Assembly: GCA_036268055.1 (NCBI GenBank)
Contig: DATAUW010000011.1
Location: 206,436-270,435 of the forward strand
Direction: 5' to 3'
Source of the DNA: Verrucomicrobiia bacterium
GTDB taxonomy: Bacteria; Verrucomicrobiota; Verrucomicrobiia; Limisphaerales; Pedosphaeraceae
DNA: 64,000 nt
A program made the translations under genes and the position numbers. Shown here one piece after another: positions 52,742 to 61,575 of this stretch. Position 1 is the first letter of the stretch. Each line of letters opens with the position of its first letter. The notes beneath the pieces were generated by a model. The model did not search any database and was not told where the DNA came from. It was given only the letters and a program-made list of their open reading frames with translations.

Positions 52742-54862
52742 TTACTTCACGAGACGGAAGTATTGCTGCGTGCCGGTGGTGGCGTTCGTGTACGGACTGG
52801 TCACGGAGAGCGGCGCAGACCAAGGGCCGGTCGCGGCGGGCGCGGATTCGAGTTGGAACGCCGAGTCGGACCAACTGAGAACGATGTTCGTGCCGCTGGA
52901 CTGGATGGCGAGCGGGATAGGGACGGAGCCGGCAGCATCGCCGAGCACGGTCATCATATCAATACGCACGGTTCCGCCGCCGGTGCCGGGGCCGTAAGTT
53001 GAGGTAGAAGTGGTCGCGACATAATTATTATTCGTCGTGCCGATGGCGGTGCTTTCAAATTCAGCGACGATGCGGAAGGCGAAGTTGGGATTATTCGCCA
53101 CGCCGGGTTTCGACGACAGATCGCTCGAAGCGTAATTGTATTGCACGAGCGTTTGGCGGATGACATCGCCGTCAATGAAATCCGTGCCGTTGGTGCTGTA
53201 CTGTAAACGCATGTAGGAACTGGCGGTGGCACTGTGACGCTCCTGCCAGGCGAGGAAAATATCCTGGTAGCCGACGGTGCTGGTGTTGAATTGGAAGCCG
53301 ACCATTTTATTGCTGGTGCCTTGCGGAGGATAATTCTCGAGTTCCCACGCGAAGTTGCCGGTGCCGAGATTCGGATCGGCGAACGAACCGTTTGCGAATG
53401 TGTAATTAGTGATCGTCGGGCCGCCGACGGTGGAACCTGTGCCGGTGCCGACGGCGGCGAGCGGAGCAGTGGGCGTGTAATCGCCGGTGTCGTCAAAATC
53501 CCAGCGCGTGATGACGGTGGAAGGCGTGACGGGCACGGTCGCGGTGGCGACGAGGCTGGTGGTGACGCCAAACATGTTCGAGACGACGACGTAATAATTT
53601 CCGGAGTTCGCGGCGGAATTGGTCACGAAGATGGGAATGGAATTTGTATTCAAGAAACTGTTGGTGACGACGTCGAGGATGACATTGGTTCCGTGATACC
53701 AAGTCAATTCAAAGGGCGATGTGCCGATCATGGTGGCGAAGAATTCATCGAGGTCACCGGTAAGGTTGGTATTGTCCGACGGTTGGGCGGAGATGAAAGG
53801 GTCAACGACGACGAGCGTGGCTGAGGCGCTGTTCGTCGCGGTCGTCAAAGAATTTCCCGCGACCGCGAAGTAAGTGGCGGATTCATAGCCAAGGAGGCCG
53901 CTGATCGTGAGACTCGGACCACTCGAACCTGAAATTTGCGCGCCGTCGCCGCTGGGAGAGCCGCCGTCAAAGAGTTGATTAGTGACGCCATCCTTGACTT
54001 GGAACCATTGGTTCATGATGGGACTGGTTCCGGATTCGCCGACCGTGAAAGTGACGGAAGAGCCTGCACCATTGGTCGAACTTACGGGCTGGCTGGTGAT
54101 GACCACGGGATTGACGGTGACGGCAACCGCCGAATATTGGAGATTAAAATTGTCTATGCCGAAGGTAGGACGGCTGCCGCTGCCGCTGATGGTGTTGGTG
54201 TCCGTAACAAAACGAATCCAAACGGGGCCGGGCTGGTTGTCGAGCACATTGGAAAATGTGATGGTTTTGTGCATGGCGCCAAAGACGCCGCCCGAGGTCG
54301 TGCTGAGAACCAAAAAGTTGGTGACCTGGACAAAGCTGTTGGGTGTATCACCAAAACCATATTCAATCGCCCAAAGCATTGTGCGGCCCTGCGGACTCAG
54401 ATTCAAACAATCCACATCCAGCACGAAGTTGCCCAGACCGATGGTGTCATGGATTTCGACGGCCATAGCCACGCCCAGACTGCTTCCACTGCCATCTCCG
54501 AAAGCCGCCGTTTCGCGGACGCCCAAGGCGCGATTGACCGCGGCTTTTTGAATTGCGGTGCTTTCCGTGCCGGTAAAGGTGGTTCCATTCCCGTCCGTGG
54601 TGGAAGCATAGTTGGCAAACGCACCCGTAGTGGCAGACCAGCTTGTGGCGGAATTCGTGAAGGGCGGCGCCAAGTCGCCTAAAGAGGTGGGGGAAATGTC
54701 ACCTTTATAAATGCTCCAATTAGCTGGCAATCCATTTGCGAGATCATCGAAGTCCTCGAAATAATTCGTTCCGGTGAGGGTGACTTGGGCGAAGGCCGGG
54801 TGCAGGGCGAGCAGCAGGAAAGCGGCAAGCAGACTGATTTGTTTGGTGAGGCTGGTTTTCAT
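52742..54862 (-). CDS. Large secreted Ig-like domain protein
   Basis: 706 residues, signal peptide QISLLAAFLLLALHPAFAQ. Residues about 30-245 form a lectin/jelly-roll-like domain (YFEDFDDLANGLPANWSIYK to PTFGIDNFNLQYSAV). Two Ig-like repeats follow (ITSQPVSSTNGAGSSVTFTV and ISAQPSDNTNLTGDLDEFFA). A second jelly-roll-like domain spans about 435-640 (TRWDFDDTGDYTPTAPLAAV). The C-terminal module is IPLAIQSSGTNIVLSWSDSA to TQQYFRLVK. Very Ser/Thr/Asn-rich and Cys-poor, consistent with an extracellular protein. Function unknown. Confidence 0.72.
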   Translation of the reverse strand: MKTSLTKQISLLAAFLLLALHPAFAQVTLTGTNYFEDFDDLANGLPANWSIYKGDISPTSLGDLAPPFTNSATSWSATTGAFANYASTTDGNGTTFTGTESTAIQKAAVNRALGVRETAAFGDGSGSSLGVAMAVEIHDTIGLGNFVLDVDCLNLSPQGRTMLWAIEYGFGDTPNSFVQVTNFLVLSTTSGGVFGAMHKTITFSNVLDNQPGPVWIRFVTDTNTISGSGSRPTFGIDNFNLQYSAVAVTVNPVVITSQPVSSTNGAGSSVTFTVGESGTSPIMNQWFQVKDGVTNQLFDGGSPSGDGAQISGSSGPSLTISGLLGYESATYFAVAGNSLTTATNSASATLVVVDPFISAQPSDNTNLTGDLDEFFATMIGTSPFELTWYHGTNVILDVVTNSFLNTNSIPIFVTNSAANSGNYYVVVSNMFGVTTSLVATATVPVTPSTVITRWDFDDTGDYTPTAPLAAVGTGTGSTVGGPTITNYTFANGSFADPNLGTGNFAWELENYPPQGTSNKMVGFQFNTSTVGYQDIFLAWQERHSATASSYMRLQYSTNGTDFIDGDVIRQTLVQYNYASSDLSSKPGVANNPNFAFRIVAEFESTAIGTTNNNYVATTSTSTYGPGTGGGTVRIDMMTVLGDAAGSVPIPLAIQSSGTNIVLSWSDSAFQLESAPAATGPWSAPLSVTSPYTNATTGTQQYFRLVK

Positions 54863-55190
54863 GGCGTGGATTTTGGTTTTTCAGGAAGGGAACGAATCCG
54901 GCTGCGCAGAAGCTTCAATAGACTACGAGAAACAAATCTCCTTGCGACTTGCCAACTTCTTTATGCGGTTACAACCAGAGTCATTCACTTGTCAGAACGT
55001 AATCGTGCTATCCTGACATCACTAAAATAAATGACAAGCAGTTAGTCGGATTATTTTGGGAAAAAAGGTCGAGTCCGAATTTTTTGATACGTGTGCATAA
55101 GATATGTTTTTAGATTTATTATGGATTGCGCCTTTTATTTTGGGAGCGCGGTTAAAGGCCGTAAAGGAATTGCAGGCAACTTAGCTACGC
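54863..55190. other. 328-bp intergenic region, nothing firm identified
   Basis: AT-rich leader of the Ig-type gene and the tail of the LOG-family gene. A loose inverted repeat (TGTCAG near 54992, CTGACA near 55013) is the only structure noticed. No gene or terminator with a T-tract was seen. Confidence 0.4.
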
Positions 55191-55778
55191 TTACGTTTCA
55201 TTGCGGTCGAGCCACTTATGAGTGTGCAAGGGCCGGGCGTTGGCGAGCAGGTCGAGAAGCTGGATGGGATTGGCGGAAGTATGGATTAATTCACGATGCG
55301 CCGGACGGATGAAACCGGCGGCGACGGAGTGATCGAGGAACGCGAGGAAAGAATCGTAATAACCGCGAACATTGAGAAGGCCGTGTGGTTTTTGATGAAT
55401 GCCCAGTTGCGCCCAGGTGAGGACTTCGCAAAATTCGTCAAGCGTGCCGTAGCCACCGGGCATGGCGATAAAGGCATCGGACAGGTCCACCATCAAAGCC
55501 TTGCGTTCGTGCATGGATTTGACGACGCGCAGGTCGGTGAGACCGCCGTGCGCCACTTCCATTTTGACGAGCGCCTCGGGAATGACGCCGATGACTTCGC
55601 CGCCGGCCGCGAGCACCGAATCCGCGATGACTCCCATGAGCCCGACGCGTCCACCACCGTAAACGAGCCCGAGACCGCGATGGGTGAGCGTGGTTCCGAG
55701 TTCGCGCGCGGCGTCCGCGTAGTCGGAATGGCTGCCGCTATTGGAGCCGCAATACACACAGATGCGTTTGAGCGTCAT
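55191..55778 (-). CDS. LOG-family (TIGR00730) nucleotide phosphoribohydrolase-like protein
   Basis: 195 residues. Rossmann-like LOG domain: ICVYCGSNSGSHSDYADAAR at the N-terminus, LVYGGGRVGLMGVIADSVLA, and the signature PGGYGTLDEFCEVLTWAQLG, with the catalytic Arg/Glu pair region SMHERKALMVDLSDAFIAMP. The family removes ribose 5-phosphate from cytokinin nucleotides or AMP. In a free-living bacterium a nucleotide-housekeeping role is more likely than hormone production. Its start overlaps the stop of the upstream AsmA-like gene by 4 bp. Confidence 0.9.
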   Translation of the reverse strand: MTLKRICVYCGSNSGSHSDYADAARELGTTLTHRGLGLVYGGGRVGLMGVIADSVLAAGGEVIGVIPEALVKMEVAHGGLTDLRVVKSMHERKALMVDLSDAFIAMPGGYGTLDEFCEVLTWAQLGIHQKPHGLLNVRGYYDSFLAFLDHSVAAGFIRPAHRELIHTSANPIQLLDLLANARPLHTHKWLDRNET

Positions 55779-56503
55779 GGTTTTTTGGCTGGCGGTGGCG
55801 CTGGCGGTGAAAACAGTTGTATCCAGGTTTGCGGATTGCCGCTTTGCATGAGGCTGGCGTTGCTCTTGAGCAGTGCGACGATGAGGTCGGCGGAAAAATC
55901 CTGTTCGGTTTTCACGTTGGTGAAGATCTGATGCTCGACGTTGAATTTAAGTTCGTCCACTTTGCCAGGCTGCGTCATGTGGAGATACGTAGCCCGACCG
56001 ATGGAGATGTTGAGCGTGTCAATGCCGCCGAAACGAACGTCGTGCCACGCGGGGGCGGTTGGATGGTTCGGATGCGAAGGAGGCGCGGGCGCTGCGGGAG
56101 TGGTGGTGGACGCGGCGAAAAATTTCAACAGCGCTTCAAAATTGCGGCGGCCTTGTTTGTCTTCGACGAGGTTGACGCGCGCGAGATTGAAACGCAGCAG
56201 CGTGCAGTGAAGTTTGCGCGAGCGAAGGGCGTCGGGATCGTACTCCACGTGCAGTTCCGGCAATTCGATAAAGGGCGAGCCGCCGAACTGCGCCCGATTA
56301 TAGAGCACCAAATTTTCAATGGTAAGTTCGGGATGCAGAAGGCCGACGGTGACGTGGCCAACTTTGGTTTCGAGGCCGGTATCGTTGCGCAGTTGATACT
56401 CGACGAATTCGCGGGCCATCGTGTCCAGCAGCAAAATCGCGGCGATCAACAAAACGATCAGCACGAGGAAGAGCCGAAACGCCCAACGAAACAGGGTCTT
56501 CAT
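55775..56503 (-). CDS. AsmA-like membrane-anchored protein
   Basis: 242 residues. One N-terminal helix (FRLFLVLIVLLIAAILLLDT) is followed by MAREFVEYQLRNDTGLETKV and VGHVTVGLLHPELTIENLVL, the start of the AsmA/repeating beta-groove fold. ELPELHVEYDPDALRSRKLH continues it. The rest (about 110-242) is shorter than in full AsmA proteins and has Pro-rich ends, so this is a short single-unit member. AsmA-like proteins bridge inner and outer membranes and affect lipid transport. It overlaps the LOG gene. Confidence 0.65.
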   Translation of the reverse strand: MKTLFRWAFRLFLVLIVLLIAAILLLDTMAREFVEYQLRNDTGLETKVGHVTVGLLHPELTIENLVLYNRAQFGGSPFIELPELHVEYDPDALRSRKLHCTLLRFNLARVNLVEDKQGRRNFEALLKFFAASTTTPAAPAPPSHPNHPTAPAWHDVRFGGIDTLNISIGRATYLHMTQPGKVDELKFNVEHQIFTNVKTEQDFSADLIVALLKSNASLMQSGNPQTWIQLFSPPAPPPAKKP

Positions 56504-56509
56504 GCGAAG

Positions 56510-57118
56510 TTAAAGCTCGATGTCCTCGGGCTGCACGGCGAGGCACTCGTCCTGGTCTTCCCAGACGGCGGCGGGATAATATTCGAGGAGCTTGGGCATG
56601 AGCTGGCGGCCGGCGAAGCCGAGGAGGATTTCCGCTTCCTCCGCGGCGTCTTCGTAAGCCTGATCGTAATTGCCGGCGGACTTGCGCTGGCGGTCGTCCC
56701 AATGCGCAACGGCGTGGACGGGGGCGTACTTCGCGGCCCAGTCGGAAAGTTCGTCGCGCAAAGGCTGGGGAATTTCCTCGAAGGGCACGAGGGTTTCGTT
56801 GCAATGCTGGCAGAGCAAACCGGATTCGCGGACATCGCGCGTGAGCAAAAGCAACGTCGGCGCGCGGCAGCAGGGAGCTTCGGAGTAACTCGCGGGCGGC
56901 GTGGCGAGGCGCTTGAGCCAGACCTGGCGCTGATGGGCGAGTTGCGCGGCGAGCCGGTACGCGCCGAGGAGCGGATGGGAAAGACGCCAGACGCGTCCTT
57001 CAAGCTGGCCGAGAGTCTGCGCCAGCCAGCGCGCGAGCGTGAGGTCGTCGAAATCCACGAACGCCTGGCTGTATTCCTGCCAGAGGGCGTCCAGTCGCGA
57101 CTCGGGGTTGAAAGACAT
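56510..57118 (-). CDS. Unknown soluble protein with one CxxC
   Basis: 202 residues from the ATG at 57118 (MSFNPESRLDALWQEYSQAF). It is helix-rich with many Trp and Leu (LARWLAQTLGQLEGRVWRLS). Cys pairs EAPCCRAPTLLLL and GLLCQHCNETLVPFEEI could bind a metal. The C-terminus is acidic (YEDAAEEAEILLGFAGRQLM, EDQDECLAVQPEDIEL). No family was recognised. It ends 6 bp before the AsmA-like gene, so the three genes to 55191 probably form an operon. Confidence 0.62.
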   Translation of the reverse strand: MSFNPESRLDALWQEYSQAFVDFDDLTLARWLAQTLGQLEGRVWRLSHPLLGAYRLAAQLAHQRQVWLKRLATPPASYSEAPCCRAPTLLLLTRDVRESGLLCQHCNETLVPFEEIPQPLRDELSDWAAKYAPVHAVAHWDDRQRKSAGNYDQAYEDAAEEAEILLGFAGRQLMPKLLEYYPAAVWEDQDECLAVQPEDIEL

Positions 57119-57226
57119 GGCCCAGTTTGGCCCGTTTGAAAGAGTTTGTCTAGTTATCTGGATGGTGGAAATTTTTTTGCCACGGATGGAACACGGACGG
57201 GACACGGATGGAAATGAAAAGGATTT

Positions 57227-57466
57227 TTAGGTTTCGGCCTGGGTGTATTCGCTCACGATTTTTTTGACGAGAGCATCGGGGCCTTCGATATCCACGGACC
57301 ATTCGTCGCGGGTGACACAGAGTTGTTCGCTGCCGATGGTGAATGGGTAGAGGTCGCAACCGGTGAACCAGCCTTTGTCGCCGGGTTGCGCGCCGAGGCG
57401 TCGGAGTATGTCGCGAAGCCGGGCGACGGCAGCGGCATCGTTGGCGGTGCAGATGTCAGCGTGCAT
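57227..57466 (-). CDS. Small protein of unknown function
   Basis: 79 residues, ATG at 57466 (MHADICTANDAAAVARLRDI). Helix then sheet: LRRLGAQPGDKGWFTGCDLY, SEQLCVTRDEWSVDIEGPDA. Three cysteines, no membrane segment. Coding character looks real (codon use like its neighbours), but no relative is known to me. It stands 108 bp before the next minus-strand gene. Confidence 0.5.
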   Translation of the reverse strand: MHADICTANDAAAVARLRDILRRLGAQPGDKGWFTGCDLYPFTIGSEQLCVTRDEWSVDIEGPDALVKKIVSEYTQAET

Positions 57467-57535
57467 GGAGGTAATAAAATTAACCGAGCGGACTCAATGA
57501 GCCACGCGAAGCGCGCGATGTCAACTTGTCCTGAC

Positions 57536-57707
57536 GGAACGCGGGTCTGCGACCCGCAGCAAGGTTCATACGGTCAAGCCGCCTGCGGCTCAGCCCGTAT
57601 TGTATAAAAAACATTCAAAACTAGCCGCTGGTTACTTTTCAAAATAATTGCCAAATCGTAAGCGGCAATCTTGGCGGGAGTTGCTGCGGGTCGCAGACTC
57701 GCGGTCC
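57536..57707. repeat. REPIN/MITE-like element, copy B
   Basis: 172 bp with inverted ends at 57536-57562 and 57681-57707. It has the same palindromic GCGGGTC/GACCCGC core and the same internal blocks as copy A (GGTCAAGCCG, ATTGCC, ACGATTTG on the opposite strand), but lies in the inverse orientation. The AT-rich centre has diverged. It ends 48 bp before the propeller gene. Confidence 0.85.
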
Positions 57708-57754
57708 GTGGGGAGGCGGTTGACACTTGCCTGCGCTTGCAGTACTTCTGCGTC

Positions 57755-58993
57755 ATGAATTTGAGGCTGATCGGAATGGTTTTCGCGGTGGGGATGGGAA
57801 TTTCGTTGAGCGTTCCCGTTGCGCGGGCGGAGGATTGGAATCGCTGGCGCGGGCCGGATGCGAATGGGATTTCCAAGGAGACCGGCTGGTCGGCGAACTG
57901 GCCGGATGAAGGTCCGACGCGTTTGTGGAAAACCTCGGTGGGCACGGGATTTTCCTCGATGTCGGTGAGCGTGGGCCGCGTTTATACGATGGGCAATGAC
58001 GGCGACAAGACGGACACGATTTATTGTTTCGATGCCGCCAGCGGCGCGCCGATCTGGAAGCATTCCTATCAGTGCATTCTCGAGCCGAAATATTATGAGG
58101 GCGGACCCAGTTGCACACCGACGGTCGAAGATGGGCGCGTCTATACGCTCAGCCGGCAGGGGGATTTATTTTGTCTCGACGCGGCGACGGGCAAGGTAAT
58201 CTGGAATAAAAATGTGCATGCGGATTACGGCGCGGAAATTCCGACGTGGGGATTTGCCGGTTCGCCGCTGGTCGAAGGGGATGTTTTGATTTTGGACGCG
58301 GGCAGCGCGGGGATGGGGTTGAACAAGAAAACCGGCGAGATGGTCTGGCATTCGGGCACGACGGTTCCGGGATATTCCTCACCGCATATATTCATGGATA
58401 AGGGCGAGCGCGTAGTGGTGATCGCGGCGTCGGCCACGGCGGAGGCATTCAAACCGGCGGATGGAAAAACGGTGTGGAGTTATCCGTGGAAAACGCTCTA
58501 CGACATCAACGCCGCCGACCCGATTATTTTTGACCAGAAAATGTTCATCACGTCGGGCTGCGACCACGGCTGCGCGCTGGTGGACATCAGCAACGACAAA
58601 CCCACGACGATTTGGCAAAACAAAAACATGCGTTCGCACATCACGAATCCGGTGTTGTGGCAGGGATATATTTATGGCGTAGACGACGTGTCGAGCAGCG
58701 TGATCGTTTTGAAATGTCTCGATTGGAAAACCGGGGAGGTGAAATGGGAGGAGCCAACTTTTGGCAAGGGCGAGTTGATGATTGCCGATGGAAAAATCAT
58801 TGGCCTGAGCGACAAGGGCGAGTTGATGGTGGCGGAGGCTTCGCCGGTGGCGTTCAAGCCGATTTCGCGCGCGCAGGTGCTGGGCGGGAAATGCTGGACG
58901 ATGCCGGTGTTGGCCAACGGGCGGATTTATTGTCGCAATGCGAAGGGCGATTTGGTTTGCCTGGACGTGCGGAAGGGCGCGGCGAAGTTGTAA
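57755..58993 (+). CDS. Secreted PQQ-type beta-propeller protein
   Basis: 412 residues from the ATG at 57755. Signal peptide MVFAVGMGISLSVPVARAE. The mature part starts WNRWRGPDANGISKETGWSA, then repeated propeller blades: VYTMGNDGDKTDTIYCFDAA, RVYTLSRQGDLFCLDAATGK, GLNKKTGEMVWHSGTTVPGY, LKCLDWKTGEVKWEEPTFGK, GRIYCRNAKGDLVCLDVRK. This matches the outer-membrane-type PQQ-like repeat family common in Planctomycetes and Verrucomicrobia. It lacks obvious PQQ dehydrogenase ligands, so a structural or binding role is as likely as catalysis. Confidence 0.85.
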   Translation: MNLRLIGMVFAVGMGISLSVPVARAEDWNRWRGPDANGISKETGWSANWPDEGPTRLWKTSVGTGFSSMSVSVGRVYTMGNDGDKTDTIYCFDAASGAPIWKHSYQCILEPKYYEGGPSCTPTVEDGRVYTLSRQGDLFCLDAATGKVIWNKNVHADYGAEIPTWGFAGSPLVEGDVLILDAGSAGMGLNKKTGEMVWHSGTTVPGYSSPHIFMDKGERVVVIAASATAEAFKPADGKTVWSYPWKTLYDINAADPIIFDQKMFITSGCDHGCALVDISNDKPTTIWQNKNMRSHITNPVLWQGYIYGVDDVSSSVIVLKCLDWKTGEVKWEEPTFGKGELMIADGKIIGLSDKGELMVAEASPVAFKPISRAQVLGGKCWTMPVLANGRIYCRNAKGDLVCLDVRKGAAKL

Positions 58994-59144
58994 GTGGGTT
59001 GGGAGAAAGCTTTCGCGTTGCGGGAAAAAGTTAAACCTGATTACCGCTATTTCGCGGAGGCGAGGATGCTGGCGGCGTTGGAATTTGCCTGCATCTTTAC
59101 AACAGGTGCTTTCGCACTCATATTCCCGTAACCAACAACGAGTC

Positions 59145-59624
59145 ATGATAAAAAAACTTCATCGGAAAAGCAAAGTATCGAGCCGGAAACATTTTTTTCG
59201 GTTTCATTCGCTGTCGCTCGTCACGCTGGGGATTTTGATTTTCTGGATCGTGGGTTATTGCAAATCCGATCCGAACAAACATTTGGGTTCGTTTTTTGGA
59301 AATGCGATTGCGGATTGGAGCGGCTCGCTGGTGATCATCGTGGCGACGAAATATTTTTTGGAGCGGGGTTCGGAGGAGAGCCGGCCGGCACGCGGGCATT
59401 TGAAGAACCGGATACGCGATTTTATCCACGGCCATTCGTTGAGCATTTTTTTGGTGATTACGGGAATCGGGTGGTTGATCTTGTATGTGCGGATGGATGC
59501 GAATTCGCGCTGGGGCCAGGTGGTGGGAAATATCGTATCGGAGTGGGTGCAGACGCTGGGGCTGGTTTTGATGACGAAGTATATGCTGGAAAAAGGTTCG
59601 CGGGAGAGCAAGGAGTGTGAGTGA
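59145..59624 (+). CDS. Small membrane protein, unknown function
   Basis: 159 residues from the ATG at 59145. Basic start (MIKKLHRKSKVSSRKHFF), then membrane helices LSLVTLGILIFWIVGYC and SGSLVIIVATKYFLERG. After a basic loop (RPARGHLKNRIRDFIHGHSL), a second pair follows: FLVITGIGWLILYVRMD and VQTLGLVLMTKYMLEKG. The two halves are internally similar (WSGSLVIIVATKYFLERGSE and WVQTLGLVLMTKYMLEKGSR), indicating duplication of a two-helix unit. No family was recognised. Confidence 0.65.
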   Translation: MIKKLHRKSKVSSRKHFFRFHSLSLVTLGILIFWIVGYCKSDPNKHLGSFFGNAIADWSGSLVIIVATKYFLERGSEESRPARGHLKNRIRDFIHGHSLSIFLVITGIGWLILYVRMDANSRWGQVVGNIVSEWVQTLGLVLMTKYMLEKGSRESKECE

Positions 59625-60070
59625 GGCATGGGCAGGTTAGAAAAATTTTTTAAATATTTTGAATCAAAATCCGCCGGGCGGTGTCTGTATTAGTAGGAAC
59701 GAGCCGCGTAACGTAAGGGAAAATGGAGGTGGCTAATTCGGCAAGACCTCCGCGTATAACGCAATACCTCAATGCACATCCGCCAGCGGGCCTTGCTTGT
59801 ACACGAAGGCCCACTTCTTTTTTTTAGGCAGAGCGGTCTTTTTAGTTTATGGCTTCGTTTCGGCTCAGTCGTGGGTCGCTGACCCACTCCTTCGCCGAAG
59901 CCTCGCCATAAATTAAAAATCCTCGCTCTGCGGCGCTGGATTGTTTCTCGTGATGCGCCAAGATGGAAATTTTACTGACGACGAAGCGAGCTATCACCGG
60001 CGCCAGGGTGCGAGCGAAAGTTTTTGTACGCGCAATTTTTGGCGCGCTAAAATTTTTCGGCGGGGGCGAG
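59625..60070. other. 446-bp intergenic region of unclear content
   Basis: No credible gene. Around 59841-59910 there is a nested inverted repeat (TGGCTTCG with CGAAGCC; GTGGGTC-GCT-GACCCAC) with the same GGGTC/GACCC hairpin style as the REPIN-like copies but different flanks. 59690-59770 contains GGAACGAGCCGCGTAACG and looks structured, but I could not match it to a known RNA. Confidence 0.4.
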
Positions 60071-60523
60071 TCAGCGGTTGCGGGGACGGAAGAGGATGAC
60101 TTTTTTATCAGTGCCTTCGACTTCGACGCTGTGGGTTTCGATGTCGGGGTCGTCTTTGATGGCGTTGTGGACGATGCGGCGGTCGAAGGCGCTCAAGGGT
60201 TCGAGTTCGACGACGTCACCCCAGCGGCGGACTTTTTCGGCGGCGTCTTTGGCTTTTTTGACGAGGGCATCGCGGGCTTGCGCGCGGTAGCCGCTCACGT
60301 CCACCATGACTTTGGGGCAGTTCGGGTCCTGCTGGAAGAGGAGGCGGTTGGTGATGTATTGGAGATCGGAGAGGGCCTGGCCCTGGCGGCCTATGAGGCG
60401 GCCGGAATCCTCGGTCTTCACGTCGAGGAAGGAGCCGTCTTCGAGCGCACTTTCCTCGACGGTGGCATCGAAGCCGAGGAGTTGCAAAAGTTTTTCGAGG
60501 GTGGCTTTGGGTTGCGCAGGCAT
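60071..60523 (-). CDS. KH-R3H single-strand nucleic-acid-binding protein (Jag/KhpB-like)
   Basis: 150 residues. KH domain (about 35-75) with SGRLIGRQGQALSDLQYITN as the GxxG loop. R3H domain (about 85-147) with RDALVKKAKDAAEKVRRWGD and the family end LSAFDRRIVHNAIKDDPDIE. The N-terminal Jag domain of Firmicutes proteins is absent, as in many Gram-negatives. KhpB-type proteins bind RNA and affect envelope growth. The usual neighbour yidC is not here. Confidence 0.88.
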   Translation of the reverse strand: MPAQPKATLEKLLQLLGFDATVEESALEDGSFLDVKTEDSGRLIGRQGQALSDLQYITNRLLFQQDPNCPKVMVDVSGYRAQARDALVKKAKDAAEKVRRWGDVVELEPLSAFDRRIVHNAIKDDPDIETHSVEVEGTDKKVILFRPRNR

Positions 60524-60614
60524 AGTTTATTTTTGCCATTTTTGAATGGCGAACGTGGGGCCGTCAATTATTTCTTTTTTAAAGGGAAGCGGTTCGGTTT
60601 TCAGCAGCGGTATT

Positions 60615-61412
60615 TTAGCCGCGGAAGCCGGTGTCTTGCCAGACGTTGGCGGCGCCGGTTTTACCGGGGAGGGCGCGGAGGATGCGGTCGGTTTCCCAGC
60701 CGGGATGGCGCGAGGACATGGTGAGGACGGTTCCGTTGATGGCGACGATGGGTTGTTGGGCGGAGAAATATTTCATGGCTTCGTTCACGCCGCCCATGCC
60801 GTGGAAGTAGGCTTTGAAGTGGTAGTCGTGCCAGAAGATGACGCCTTGATCGGATAGTACCTGGAGGGCGACCATAGTATCGTTCATGACGGAGTGGTAG
60901 TCGTGGTTGGCGTCCACGAAGATGAAATCGTATTTTTCGCCGGGGGCGAATAGTTGCGGGGAGATTTGTCCGATTTTGCGGTCTATGCGTTTGGCGTAGG
61001 GGGTGTCGCGATAGGAGGCGCCGTGGTCGGGGTGGGCGTCAACGGTGCAGATGCGGACGTCGTCGGGGGTGTTTTCGGCGATGAGGCGGGCGGTATCGCC
61101 GCGGTAGCTGCCGAGTTCGAGGATGCGTTTGGAGTTGAAGCCGATGGCGGCTTTGATGAGGACGTAAACGTCTATGATGGGGGTGGACCAGGCGCCGACG
61201 GGGCAGCGGCGAAATTTGACTTCGGATTCGTCAAAGCGCGGGATGCAGGCGGCGGGGTCCACTTCGGGCAGGTAGTGGCGGTGCTTGAGGAGGGCGGTGA
61301 AAAAGCCGTCGAGGCTGGGCCGGCGACCGGAGGCGTGCCAAAGGAAACGCATGACGGATTCCTTGAGGGAGGATTTCGGGTGGGGCGGGATGGTGAAACT
61401 GGATTGGGTCAT
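60615..61412 (-). CDS. Class I SAM-dependent methyltransferase (Methyltransf_24 type)
   Basis: 265 residues. SAM motif I is ILELGSYRGDTARLIAENTP, and motif II the acidic end of VRICTVDAHPDHG. FIFVDANHDYHSVMNDTMVA and GVIFWHDYHFKAYFHGMGGV are the typical Methyltransf_24 post-motif region. No transmembrane segment. Families like this methylate O or N atoms on sugars or antibiotics. No linked biosynthetic genes, so the substrate is open. Confidence 0.82.
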   Translation of the reverse strand: MTQSSFTIPPHPKSSLKESVMRFLWHASGRRPSLDGFFTALLKHRHYLPEVDPAACIPRFDESEVKFRRCPVGAWSTPIIDVYVLIKAAIGFNSKRILELGSYRGDTARLIAENTPDDVRICTVDAHPDHGASYRDTPYAKRIDRKIGQISPQLFAPGEKYDFIFVDANHDYHSVMNDTMVALQVLSDQGVIFWHDYHFKAYFHGMGGVNEAMKYFSAQQPIVAINGTVLTMSSRHPGWETDRILRALPGKTGAANVWQDTGFRG

Positions 61413-61575
61413 GGTCTGGTTCGATCAAAGATTGGCGACGGCGGCGTTGGCGCGCATCGCACGATGAGAGCAAAAACGCGGGTGGTTCACAATCTTTATC
61501 GTTTGGATGGGGTGGGGAAGTTTTCAGTTTCAAGTTTTCAGTTTTCAGTGGGGAAAATTGGCGTGGCCTTTGGGT

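Noticed and set aside
59690..59887. 65-codon minus-strand frame and possible group II intron or tmRNA remnant
   Set aside because: No domain V, tag-peptide or other diagnostic segment could be recognised; left as an unexplained interval.
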